A program made the position numbers and the translations under genes. Of a stretch of DNA of 64,000 nucleotides, positions 51,535 through 61,500 are shown in pieces. The stretch covers positions 1-64,000 of the forward strand of contig NZ_JACIAY010000013.1 in the NCBI RefSeq assembly GCF_014194975.1, read 5' to 3'. Position 1 is the stretch's first letter. Each line of letters begins with the position of its first letter. Under the pieces are notes generated by a model. That model made no database searches. It worked only from the letters and a program-made list of their open reading frames with translations, and was not told where the DNA came from. This DNA comes from Sphingomonas sp. BK580. GTDB lineage: Bacteria > Pseudomonadota > Alphaproteobacteria > Sphingomonadales > Sphingomonadaceae.

Positions 51535-53696
51535 CCGACCAGCCGCGACCCGCCGCGCACCGCTCAGCGCCGCTGCCGCAGCCGACGGGGCGCCGACTGC
51601 GGGTCTACGCATTCGATCCCAGCGCGGCGATCGAGCGCGGATCGGCGACGTTCAGCCAGGCGATCATAACATTGGCCTGGAACGACCCGACCGAGGATCC
51701 GCTTCAGCCCGGCCCTATCAACGACTATCTCGAAGTCGTCGACATCGATCCGGTCAGCCAGCAGTTCTACGAGCCGATCGATCTCAATCACCCCGACGTT
51801 CTCGCGCAGGACGGCCTGCCGCCCTCCGAAGGCGATCCGCGGTTCCACCAGCAGATGGTGTTCGCGGTGGCGATGAAGACGATCAAGCAGTTCGAGCGCG
51901 CGCTAGGTCGCAAGGTCACCTGGCGTCCTGCGTGGGACAAGAACCACGAGACCTATCGGCCAACCGATCGGCTGCGCGTCTACCCGCACGCGCTGCGCGA
52001 GGCCAATGCCTACTACAGCCGCGAGAAGCGCGCGCTGCTGTTTGGCTACTTCAAGGCCTCGCAGCGCAAGGCCGGGGCGAGCTGGATCTTCACCGCGCTA
52101 TCGCACGACATCATCGTCCACGAAACCACCCACGCGATTCTGGACGGGCTGCACCCCCGCTATTCGGACGCGACCAGCATCGACAGTCTTGCCTTCCACG
52201 AGGCCTTCGCTGACATATCGGCGCTGTTCTCGCATTTCCAGCTGACCGAGGCGGTCAGCGAGCACATCGCGCGGCAGGGCGGGAAGCTCGACCAGCAAAG
52301 CAATCTGCTCTCGGGCTTGGCGCAGCAGTTCGCCTCGGGCACCTCGGACCGCAAGGCGCTGCGCGACTACATCGACAAGGCGCCCGACCCGGACGCGCTC
52401 GCCGGCACCGCCGAGCCGCACGAGCGCGGCGCGATCCTCGTCGCCGCGGTGTTCGACGCGTTCCTCACGATCTACGCCGCGCGCAGCACGGACCTAATGC
52501 GCATCGGCGGTGTCCAGCCCGGTCAGCCGCAGCGACTGCATCCCGATCTCGTCGCGCGGCTCGCGTCCGAAGCCCGCAAAAGCGCCGATCACGTGCTGCG
52601 GATGTGCATCCGCGCGCTGGATTACCTTCCGCCGGTCGACGTCCGCTTCGGGGAGTTCCTGCGCGCGATCGTCACCGCCGACGCGGACCTGATTCCCGAC
52701 GATACGCTCAACTATCGCCTTGCGTTCATCGAGGCGTTCCGGCGGCGCGGCATCTTTCCCGACAACTGCCTCTCGCTCTCGCCCGACAACCTCTTGTGGA
52801 GCGCGGCGCCGATCGGCCCCGATGGCCAGCCGCTGAGCGTCGACGACGTCGAAAGCGGCGGGCTCGATCTGATGCCCCGCTTCAAGCGCGGTGAGGTGCT
52901 CGAGAACGCGGAGGCCAACCGGCGCCGGATCTGGTACTGGCTAGTCCAGCCTGAGCTCGAGTACGTGCCCGAACACGGCGTCGCTAGCGAATCTGACAAG
53001 GATCGTCTCGCTAAGCTGCTTGCCAGGTTGCGCGAGGACCTTGCCAATGGCGCGGCGGAGAGCCTGATCAATGGGATCAGGGCCGACCTGCTGTGGATCG
53101 GGCTCACCGCCGATGACCTGTCTAAGCTCGAAGCTGATCTCGCGTACAAGGACACGCATTTCCAGCGCTGGCTCGCGATCATCGATCTGATCGCGAGCGG
53201 AAGGGCCTTGAGAGTTCGTCGCCGGCGTGATGTCGACAGGGCCTGGGAGAGGTCGCTGGGAATCTATTTCGAGCACCCCGACGACCCGAAGCTCTACACG
53301 TTAGGAACCACGCGCGGAAATCCCTCGGTGGAGGTCTCGAGCGTTCGCTCCACCCGGCGCGCCGGGCCGGACGGCCAGGACGCGCGGCAGCTGATCGTTG
53401 AGATCACCCAGCGGCGCCGGGGATATCTCGACGCCGACGAGCAGCATGCGGAAGACGCCCGTGAGCCCGTGGCAGGCGAGGAGGAGCGGCCGTACGACTT
53501 CCATCTGCGCGGCGGCGCGACCTTGATTATCGACCTGCGCACCCGTGCGCTGCGCTACGTGATCAGCAAAAGCATCAGCGACGATGCCCGGCTGGCCTCA
53601 CAACGGGACTTCCTGCTCCGGCCCGCAGGGATGGGCATGGTCTACGACCAGCACGGCCAGCAGGCCGAGCCGTTCGCACTGCTGCACCGCTATTGA
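51531..53696 (+). CDS. Gluzincin-type (M4-like) metallopeptidase, uncharacterised
   Basis: This 721-residue protein has an HExxH zinc site IIVHETTHAILDGLHPR (H197, E198, H201). The third ligand is E224 in SLAFHEAFADISALFSHF, an arrangement like thermolysin and M36 peptidases. No signal peptide or propeptide is apparent, so it seems cytoplasmic, unusual for such peptidases. The C-terminal 400 residues (with DRAWERSLGIYF and LIIDLRTRALRYVISKSI) match no family I know. It is the middle gene of a three-gene operon with DUF2235 and MBL proteins. Confidence 0.85.
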   Translation: MTDQPRPAAHRSAPLPQPTGRRLRVYAFDPSAAIERGSATFSQAIITLAWNDPTEDPLQPGPINDYLEVVDIDPVSQQFYEPIDLNHPDVLAQDGLPPSEGDPRFHQQMVFAVAMKTIKQFERALGRKVTWRPAWDKNHETYRPTDRLRVYPHALREANAYYSREKRALLFGYFKASQRKAGASWIFTALSHDIIVHETTHAILDGLHPRYSDATSIDSLAFHEAFADISALFSHFQLTEAVSEHIARQGGKLDQQSNLLSGLAQQFASGTSDRKALRDYIDKAPDPDALAGTAEPHERGAILVAAVFDAFLTIYAARSTDLMRIGGVQPGQPQRLHPDLVARLASEARKSADHVLRMCIRALDYLPPVDVRFGEFLRAIVTADADLIPDDTLNYRLAFIEAFRRRGIFPDNCLSLSPDNLLWSAAPIGPDGQPLSVDDVESGGLDLMPRFKRGEVLENAEANRRRIWYWLVQPELEYVPEHGVASESDKDRLAKLLARLREDLANGAAESLINGIRADLLWIGLTADDLSKLEADLAYKDTHFQRWLAIIDLIASGRALRVRRRRDVDRAWERSLGIYFEHPDDPKLYTLGTTRGNPSVEVSSVRSTRRAGPDGQDARQLIVEITQRRRGYLDADEQHAEDAREPVAGEEERPYDFHLRGGATLIIDLRTRALRYVISKSISDDARLASQRDFLLRPAGMGMVYDQHGQQAEPFALLHRY

Positions 53697-53708
53697 GGGG
53701 AGGGAGAC

Positions 53709-55457
53709 ATGGCGCAGGCACCCGTTCAATCTTCGCCCGCCGCCGCCGCAGATCAGCGGGAGACGATATCGGTGCGGATGTACCGTGGCCTGCTCGGCGA
53801 CTGTTTCCTGCTCACTCACGTCATAGGCAGTGAGGTGTACCGCGCTCTTATCGACTGTGGCGTGCTGCAGTGCATAGGCAGCACCAAGGTCGCGACCAAG
53901 GCCGCGGTCGGCCACATGGAAGCTGTCGTGAACGACCTCGCCGGGGCCACCGGGCGCACGCTCGACCTGGTGATCGCCACACACGAGCATTACGACCACC
54001 TGAGCGGGTTCATCCTCCACCACGACGTTTTCGACACGTTCACGATCAAGGCGGTGTGGCTCGCGTGGACCGAGAACGACAAGGACGACCTCGCTACTGC
54101 CATCCGTAACAAGCGTTCGAAAGGACTCACCGCGCTCAATGCGCTCGTCGCCGAAGCCGCGGCGGGTGCGGCCAAGAGCCGCTTCGGCCTGCGGCTCGAA
54201 AGCAAGGCGGCGCAGGACCGCATCACCCGCATCAGTGACTTGCTGCAGTTCTACGGCGAGATCGACGCCCTGCCTCCGCCCGCCAGCCCGTTCGCGACCA
54301 GCCGAGAAACGGTCAAGCCGCGCGCGCCCAAGCTCCCACCCCGCAGCTGCGCCGACGTGTTCTACTGGCTTAAGAAGAAGGCGGGCGACGCGCAGGTGAG
54401 ATATCTCGAACCGGGTCAGCAGATCGACTTCGGCATCAAGGGCCGCCTGCGCGCGATCACTCTCGGGCCGCCGAAAACGCGAACCCGGCTGCTCCAGCTC
54501 GATCCCGACGCCAACGCGAGCGAAGTCTATCTCGCCCCCGCAGACGTGGACAAGTACCTGCCGCTTGCCGCCGACGTCTCCTCGCTGCTCGCAGCGGACG
54601 GCGGTCTCTCGAAGTCCGCCACCGCTGGCACCGGCGCGTGCCAGCCGCTGGAGCGAGGACCCGAGGGGCGGCGACCCGAGCTCAACCTGCCTTTCGGCGA
54701 TCTGTTCGATCGCTGGCAGGAGCCGCCGACCAGCGGCGGCCCGGGCGGCGAGCAGCCGATGCAGGATGAAGTCGAGCGCTGGCAGCCCCCGATCTCCGAA
54801 CCACTCGATCTCCTCGCGCAGCGCTACTACGAGCACGATCCCGCGTCGGAAGCGCGGCGCATCGACGGCGAATGGCTGGGATCGGCCGAGATGCTCGCAC
54901 TCAAGATCGACGGCGACGTCAACAACACCTCGCTCGCGCTCGCGATCGAGGTGCCAGATCGCCGCGTGCTGCTGTTTCCGGCGGATGCGCAAGTCGGCAA
55001 CTGGCTCTCGTGGCACGATCAAAAGTATCCCTCGGCGACCGGCAAACCTGACGCAGACGGTCGTGTTGGCCCGAGCACGCCCGGAGAGAACGCGGTCAGC
55101 GCGACCGACATCCTGTCGCGCGTGGTGTTCTATAAGGTTGGTCATCACGGCAGCCACAATGCGACGGTGCGGGACCAGGGGCTGGAGTTGATGACCAGCA
55201 TGGATCTCGTCGCCATGATCCCGGTGGTCGAAGCGGTCGCCCGCGAGCAGAAGACGAGTAGTAATCCGGACGGCTGGGCGATGCCTTACGACAAGCTCTT
55301 CACGCGGCTGAAGACGAAAACAGCGAACCGCATCATCAAAGGGGACGGCGATATCGCGGACGAGAAGGCTGCCTTCGCGAGCAGTATCTTCGAACTCGAC
55401 TATGCTCAGGGCGGTGATCCGTTGTGGGCGCGACTTACGCTGGGCTTAGAAGCGTAG
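53709..55457 (+). CDS. Large MBL-fold hydrolase, ComEC-like metal site
   Basis: This 582-residue protein has an MBL metal motif LVIATHEHYDHLSGF (H92, H94, D96, H97). Later it has a RRVLLFPADAQVGNWLSW-like strand pair and YKVGHHGSHNAT, as in ComEC-type and ribonuclease-Z-like hydrolases (HHGSH is usual in ComEC C-terminal domains). There is no membrane region. A long insert lies between the two parts. Ribosome site GAGGGGAGGGAG precedes the ATG, 12 bp after the peptidase stop. A nuclease or phosphodiesterase role is possible but unproven. Confidence 0.88.
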   Translation: MAQAPVQSSPAAAADQRETISVRMYRGLLGDCFLLTHVIGSEVYRALIDCGVLQCIGSTKVATKAAVGHMEAVVNDLAGATGRTLDLVIATHEHYDHLSGFILHHDVFDTFTIKAVWLAWTENDKDDLATAIRNKRSKGLTALNALVAEAAAGAAKSRFGLRLESKAAQDRITRISDLLQFYGEIDALPPPASPFATSRETVKPRAPKLPPRSCADVFYWLKKKAGDAQVRYLEPGQQIDFGIKGRLRAITLGPPKTRTRLLQLDPDANASEVYLAPADVDKYLPLAADVSSLLAADGGLSKSATAGTGACQPLERGPEGRRPELNLPFGDLFDRWQEPPTSGGPGGEQPMQDEVERWQPPISEPLDLLAQRYYEHDPASEARRIDGEWLGSAEMLALKIDGDVNNTSLALAIEVPDRRVLLFPADAQVGNWLSWHDQKYPSATGKPDADGRVGPSTPGENAVSATDILSRVVFYKVGHHGSHNATVRDQGLELMTSMDLVAMIPVVEAVAREQKTSSNPDGWAMPYDKLFTRLKTKTANRIIKGDGDIADEKAAFASSIFELDYAQGGDPLWARLTLGLEA

Positions 55458-55749
55458 CGGCGTGCCTCAAGCATTGTAGCTTCTCCATCACTTACTCCCG
55501 CTATGCGCGTCGAAGTGCTGGGCTTGTCGAACTCTGCACCCATTGTTGAAGCCAAATGCGTCGCGATTGAACGCCGGCAAGTGATTTTACTGAGCGCGAA
55601 GTAGATACCGGCAGCGGCGGGAGTGGCTCAGACTGCGGCTGAACGGACGACCGCTTTCGAGGAGAGCAGATGCCGCGTCGGATGTTCGGCTCTGGGTCTC
55701 GATTGCTGCGCCGATGGCCTGACAGGCGCCTGGTTCGACCAGGAGCCGC
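55458..55749. other. Convergent intergenic region
   Basis: About 290 bp lie between the convergent MBL hydrolase gene and the secreted-protein gene. Frames here are short on both strands and do not resemble proteins. No standard terminator with T-run is evident; both transcripts must end here or overlap. Confidence 0.45.
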
Positions 55750-56883
55750 CTACCGGCGTACTGCCTCGAATGCTGCTTCGACGTTCGCGGTCCACCGCAC
55801 GAGCTCGACGTCGGCGGTTTGCCTGTGCCTCGTACCGGAGTTCGTCGCGAGATAGAACTGGCCGGCTCCGATGGGCTGTAAACCAACATCGGCCTTCTGC
55901 ATCCACCCCCTGATACCGGTCTTCATATCCCTCATGCCTTCGTCGGCGAGCGCGATCAGCTTGCCTTGCGCCCAGCCCGAAGCTCGTGGATGTGGCACTC
56001 CAACCAGATCGCCAAGCTTCGGCCGAGCGCGCCCGTCAATCGCGAAGAGGAGATAATTGGGGAACTCGGGCTTTGATCCTTGATAGACGCCCATGAACCA
56101 ACGACGCGAGGTGTCATCGTACGCAAGGTTTTGAACACCGTACCGAGTGTTGCCGGTGCGAACGAAGTACTTGCCTGCTATTGTTGCAGGCCCTCGATGG
56201 TGAGGCGCTCCTTCGATGAGCGGTCTGGCATATCGTTGCCAGTCGCTGATGTCGTACTGCAGCAGCACCTGGTGATCGTTGTCCGAACGCGCGGTGTTGC
56301 CGTAGATCCCATAGGCGACGGTGAGGTAGCGCTTGCTGCCGGTGCGGCCGAAGGCCGGACCGAACGCGACGCCGTCGATCCCCGAGCAGCCGTAGCGGTG
56401 ATCGAGCGACGTCGAGTCATCTCGAACCTCGCCGTCGCCGTCGAGATCAGCGCCATAGTCGGCCGCGACCTCGGGCAGGTAGACGGTGCGGAAGAGGTCG
56501 GTGTCGCCGGCCTCCATTCCGACGCGATCGATCCTGCCGACGTCGATGATGGCGACGTAGAAGCTTGCCTCCTTCTTATACTCAAGCGATCCATAGACCT
56601 TGCCGTCGGCTGGATCGAAGTCGAGGTCGCCAAGATGACCGTGCCAGCCCACCAACGTCCCGACGAGATTGCCCTTAAAGTCATATCTCGCGAGCAGGTT
56701 CGTGAACGAATAGTAGATGTAGCCTCCCCGTAGGTCGATCGCGATGCCCTGCACGTGGCCGGAGTCCCATGTGCCTCCGTTCTGATGCAGGGGTGGCGGA
56801 ACGCTGTGGGCGAGTCTGGTTGGCTGCGCAGAGGCAGAGCTCGTAAGGGAGAGCAGGACCAGCAGGGTGAAGCGCCTGATCAT
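55750..56883 (-). CDS. Secreted protein of unknown function, PhoD-linked
   Basis: This 377-residue protein has a signal peptide (MIRRFTLLVLLSLTSSASAQP). A repetitive beta-rich body follows with HVQGIAIDLRGGYIYYSFTNLLARYD, LDFDPADGKVYGSLEY and an Asp-rich DLDGDGEVRDD that may bind calcium. A propeller fold is likely from the repeated strand-turn pattern; the reaction is unknown. The ATG at 56883 is chosen for the signal peptide, though the frame is open to 57081 and an ATG at 56922 exists. It follows the PhoD gene by 35 bp, suggesting cotranscription and joint use of organic phosphate or phospholipid-derived substrates. Confidence 0.75.
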   Translation of the reverse strand: MIRRFTLLVLLSLTSSASAQPTRLAHSVPPPLHQNGGTWDSGHVQGIAIDLRGGYIYYSFTNLLARYDFKGNLVGTLVGWHGHLGDLDFDPADGKVYGSLEYKKEASFYVAIIDVGRIDRVGMEAGDTDLFRTVYLPEVAADYGADLDGDGEVRDDSTSLDHRYGCSGIDGVAFGPAFGRTGSKRYLTVAYGIYGNTARSDNDHQVLLQYDISDWQRYARPLIEGAPHHRGPATIAGKYFVRTGNTRYGVQNLAYDDTSRRWFMGVYQGSKPEFPNYLLFAIDGRARPKLGDLVGVPHPRASGWAQGKLIALADEGMRDMKTGIRGWMQKADVGLQPIGAGQFYLATNSGTRHRQTADVELVRWTANVEAAFEAVRR

Positions 56884-56918
56884 CCCACCTCGGCTCCGGT
56901 CGATATCTTGTGACACGG

Positions 56919-58532
56919 TCATGCGTCGAAGCGATGCCGGCCTCGACGCACGGTCATGCGATGCGTCCCCGCAAGCGCCGTCGACCGAGTTCTCACCTCG
57001 CGCATGAACCGCCACTCGCCAGACACCTGTTCCGGCCTGACTTCGACCATCATATAGCCGCGCTGGCTGGTGTCGGCCCATTGCAGCTCCTCGTTGGCCG
57101 CGACAAACCCGCGAGCGACAACCTTCGGATCCGCCGCGCAGCTGCCCTCCATGCCCCCGGAGGTGACGCTGTGGCCGGCGAACTCGACGCCCGCAGGGCG
57201 ACCATCCTCGCTCAAGGCGTACGCCCAGGCGTTATGGCTATCGCCGGAGAGCATCACCAAGTCCGCCTCCGCGCGCTGCGCCGCCCCGAGCAGTCGACTG
57301 CGAGCTGCGGGATAGCCGTCCCACCGGTCCATCCACATCGGCACGCCGAGCGCCGCCGCCCGAACGTCGTTGCGAAAACTAGCGACCTTCTTATCGGTGA
57401 GATCCGGTCGCAGCCAGCTGACTGCGTCAGGCGGCATGATCGTCCGTCCCAGGATTGTTCCCATGCCGACAAGCTGCCAGTTGGTCTCGCGAGCGTTGAC
57501 CTTGAAGGAGTGCGCCAGCCAGCTCTCCTGCGCAGAGCCTAGCATGGTCGCCGACGGATCCTGCCATACACCGTCGCGGAACGCCTTCAACGCGACATCC
57601 GGATCCGCTGCCTTGAACGTCGCCTCGATGTTCGCCTGACGGGTGCGAGCGAGCAAACGAGACTCCGTCCGGTAGAGGGTTGCCAGCGACCCAATCGCGT
57701 AGGCTTTCCATGGCTCGTCCGAGACGGGCATCCATTCGCGGTAGACCTGCATGGCGGCGGCCCTGCGTATGTTCCAGTCGCCTTCGCTGCTCTGGTGGTT
57801 CTGCGCCCCGCCCTCCCAGCTGTCGTTGGCGGATTCGTGATCGTCCCAGAAGGCCACCATCGGCGCGTTTTTATGCAGCTGCTGCAGATCCGGATCCGTA
57901 CGATAGCAGGCGTAGCGCAGTCGATAGTCCGCGATCGCGAGCATCTCGTGCTCGGGCTCGAGCACGCGCCCCTCGAGCAGCCCGTGATCGGCGCCATACT
58001 CGTAGAGGTAGTCGCCTACGTGCATCCAGAGATCGAGGTCGCGGTCTGCAGCAGCATGGCCGTAGGCGTTGAACCAACCGACTGGCAGGTTGGAGCACGA
58101 GAACACGCCCAGCCTGAAGCGCCTGACGCTGCCGACCGGCAGCGTCTTCGTCCTGCCGACCGGCGACTTGCTGCCGTCAGGTCCGACGAAGCGGTACCAG
58201 TAGACCGTGCCGGGGCTCAGGCCATCCACGGTGAGCTTCGCCGTCCAGTCGCGATACGAGCCGGTCCGTACGCTGCCACCCGCGATGACCCTGGTGAAGT
58301 CGGGGTCGAGCGACAGCTCGGCGTCCAGGCGCACTACGGCGTCACGGCTCATCGGCACATACCGGGTCCAAAGCAGCATCGTATCGGACCCAGGCTCACC
58401 GCTCGCTACCGAGTGGGTAAACCCCGACGCCTTCAGGAGACCTTGGGCGAGCGCACGGCCACTCCCCAGAGATAACGCGCTAAGCCCGAATGCACCACCT
58501 ATAACGAGGCTGCGACGATCGATGGAAAGCAT
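56919..58532 (-). CDS. phoD: PhoD-family alkaline phosphatase/phosphodiesterase, Tat-exported
   Basis: This 537-residue enzyme has a twin-arginine signal (DRRSLVIGGAFGLSALSLGS). PhoD motifs follow: FTHSVASGEPGSDTMLLWTR, FSCSNLPVGWFNAYGHAA (metal Cys), MHVGDYLYEYG, WDDHESANDSWEGG, LSGDSHNAWAYAL and a FAGHSVTSGG tail. It cleaves phosphodiesters and monoesters using Ca2+/Fe3+ in the periplasm. It lies 35 bp after a TonB receptor gene and 35 bp before the secreted-protein gene, all in one direction. Confidence 0.94.
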   Translation of the reverse strand: MLSIDRRSLVIGGAFGLSALSLGSGRALAQGLLKASGFTHSVASGEPGSDTMLLWTRYVPMSRDAVVRLDAELSLDPDFTRVIAGGSVRTGSYRDWTAKLTVDGLSPGTVYWYRFVGPDGSKSPVGRTKTLPVGSVRRFRLGVFSCSNLPVGWFNAYGHAAADRDLDLWMHVGDYLYEYGADHGLLEGRVLEPEHEMLAIADYRLRYACYRTDPDLQQLHKNAPMVAFWDDHESANDSWEGGAQNHQSSEGDWNIRRAAAMQVYREWMPVSDEPWKAYAIGSLATLYRTESRLLARTRQANIEATFKAADPDVALKAFRDGVWQDPSATMLGSAQESWLAHSFKVNARETNWQLVGMGTILGRTIMPPDAVSWLRPDLTDKKVASFRNDVRAAALGVPMWMDRWDGYPAARSRLLGAAQRAEADLVMLSGDSHNAWAYALSEDGRPAGVEFAGHSVTSGGMEGSCAADPKVVARGFVAANEELQWADTSQRGYMMVEVRPEQVSGEWRFMREVRTRSTALAGTHRMTVRRGRHRFDA

Positions 58533-58567
58533 GGAACTCCCCTATGCTGAAGCCGGAGACAGAAGCA

Positions 58568-61500
58568 TCAGAAGACCGCTCGAATGCTGGCGTTCCAGAG
58601 TGAGCCGTAGATGCTGTATTGCTGCACGCGGCTCTTCACGTTCGAGTAGATCACGTCAGGCGCGTTGAAGATGTTTCGACCTGCAACGACGAAATCGACG
58701 CCTGGGCGTATCCTGTAGCTTGCGCTTACGTTCCAGAGAGTCCGGTCGGCGTGGTAGAGAACACCGTTGTTCGCTGTTGTCGGCGTGTTGCTCAGCGCGC
58801 TCGTGCGATAGGTCGACTGGTAGTTGCCGGTCAGCTGAATGTCTGCCGGCCCATAGCTGTACCGTATGCCCCAATTCGCCGAGTCCTTCGGAAGGTTGAC
58901 GCGGACGCTGTCGGGATCGACGCGGGTGTAAGACGCGCGCAGCCCCAGGCCCTTCAGCAAGCCTGGCAGGAACGTCAGCTGCTGATCGTACTCCGCGGTG
59001 AGGCCCTTGTTGGTGCTTACGCCGGGCATGTTCTGCGTGCTGCGGAAGATGTAGCCGGCATATTCGTCGGGATCGTAGCCGACCGCGGACGCGTCGACCG
59101 TCACTCCGGTCACCTGCATGTCCTTCACGTCGAGTTTGAAGCCGGACAGGGCGATGATGCCCGAGGGCTCGAGGTAGTATTGCACGCTGGCGAAGTACTT
59201 GACTGAGTGCTCAGGCTTCAGCAGCGGATTGGGCACCGATACGATCTGGGTGTCGTCGTTGACCGACACCACGCGGCCCAGGTTCCCGTAGTCGGGACGC
59301 AGAAGCGACTGACTGAAAGCGAACTGCGCGACGAGGCGCTTCGAGAAGTCGTATTTGACGCCGCCGCTGAGGAACCAGTCGTCGTAGCTGCCGCGGCGGG
59401 TCGAATAGGTGCCGCCGTTGTACTGATAGAGAAGGCCCGCCGGCGTGCTGATCGACAGCCCGGCGGCGGCGACCTCCTGCGCCGTGCGGACGTCCGCAAC
59501 CTTGGCCCCGGTGTCGGTCTGCTCATACCTCAGGCCGATATCGAACTTGGCCGCTCCCACGCGGGTCTGAGCCTCTATGTAGGCCGACTTGATCTGCTCT
59601 CGTATCCGCTTGTCGTTGTCGAGCCTGCGCTTAAGGTTGCCCACCTCGTCGGCGACGAAGTACTCGGGATGATCGCGGTAGATCGCGTACATCCTCGAGT
59701 TGTTGTCGGCTCGCCAACGCTGCTCGTTCAGGTTGCCCGCGTCGAACCCGATGATTTCGAACTGGTAGTTCTGCGTGGCGGGGATGACGGCCTCGGGCGC
59801 CTTCTGCGTCAGGTCGCCGGTCGGCCCGACGTACTGGAATTGCTGATAGGAGCCCTCGTTCGTCCGCCAGTCGTTCTTGCGGATGCCAGCGCCCGCGAGG
59901 AGCGTGACCTCGGCCGTGTCCACCGCCAGGATGCGCTTCACGTCGAGGAAGCCGCCGTACATCTTGTCACGGGCGTCGGACTCGGCTGACCGCACATTGT
60001 TGCCGATGTCGTCGTCACGGTTGTAGCTTGCCGGATCGCTCCAGGGCCTGCCGGCGGTCTGCGCGAGCGTCCAGGCCTGCGACTCCGTGGAGTCGCGATC
60101 GAGCGTGAAGCCGATCCGAGTGAGCCAGCTGTCGTCGCGCTGAAAGAAGCCCTTGCTGTTGTCGCGGAAGTGGAACGCAGAGGTCGAGTAGCTGCCTCGG
60201 AGCACCGCCTCCCACTCGTCCCCACGGTATTCGAGCTTCGGCGCGATCAACGTGGCTGGCGTGCCTGCAAAACGGTGGGAATATTGCGTCGACAATCGGG
60301 TGTTGGTCCCGTTCGGATTGACCACGATGTGAGTGGGCGTGGAGTCCGCGGTGGTCTGTGACACGGCCGTCGTGCCGAAGATCAGGTAGGTGTACTGGTT
60401 GAAATATTCGACGCCGTACTTAGAGTAGGTGCCGCGGAGTGAAACCGCGAGATCATCTGTGATCTTGTAGTCCACCGCCAAGTTGATCGCGTCGCGGGTG
60501 GTGGTCTTCGGACCGGGCCGGTACATCAGCTGGTAAGGGATAATACGACCGCTCGCGAGATAGGACCAATCGACCTGCTCGCGATCCTGCTGCACATAGT
60601 TCGCATAGTGGCTGGCGTTGACGGCGAGCCCGAGCCGCCCCTCGAGAAAAACGTCTGCGTAGCTGAGCTGCACCGAAGGGTAGATCGTGCGGCGGGTGCG
60701 GTCGTCCGGGAAGAACCTACGTGAGAAGCCTGAGTCGGAGGTGCCGACGGCGCCCACCTGGAGCGAAACGCGTCGGCGCTTGCGTTCGAAAGCGTATTTG
60801 CTGCGGAGGTTTATGTTGCCGCCCGGAGAGTCGGCATCCATGCTTGCGGTCAGCGTGTTGTTCAGCTCGATGGTGTCGATGCCTGTGATCGACATCTGCT
60901 CGAACGAGTTCTGGCGCCCGCTGTTGTTGTTGGACGTTGCGGTGGCCAGGCGAGATCCATCGACCGTGAAGGTGGAGTACTTCGGATCGAGTCCTCCGAT
61001 GCGGACCGCGGTGGCATCGACCTCGGTATAGTCGAGCGAAATGCCGGGCATGCTTTTCAGAAACTCACCCACGTCCCCCATGGTCTGGAAGCCGTAATTG
61101 TCGGCGGAGACGACGGTCTTAGCGTTGATCGCGGCTCGGCGGTCCATGATCGCAGCTGCCTGGCCACCGCGGCGGGCGGTCACGACGATTGCCTGCGCAT
61201 CGTCGGCGTCGGACACGGCGAACGATGGTGCGGTGAGCGTAAAGTCCTGAGCCGCCGCGCCGCCCGGTGCGACGTGGACGGCCGCTCGCGCCTCCTGCAG
61301 CCCGGTATAACTCACGACGACTTCGACATCGCCAGCAGGCACGCCTGCTATGCGGAAACGGCCGTCGTCGTCTGAACGGGCGATCAACGAAGTGCCGGCT
61401 ACACGGACATCCGCGTTGCGAACGTACTCGCCTGTGACGGCATTGAGGATGCGGCCTTCGATCACGGCTTTGGTGCTCGCCTCCCCCCCTGACGCTGGAT

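Noticed and set aside
53598..55157. A 519-residue minus-strand frame over the MBL hydrolase
   Set aside because: The plus strand has complete metal motifs; this frame is a shadow.
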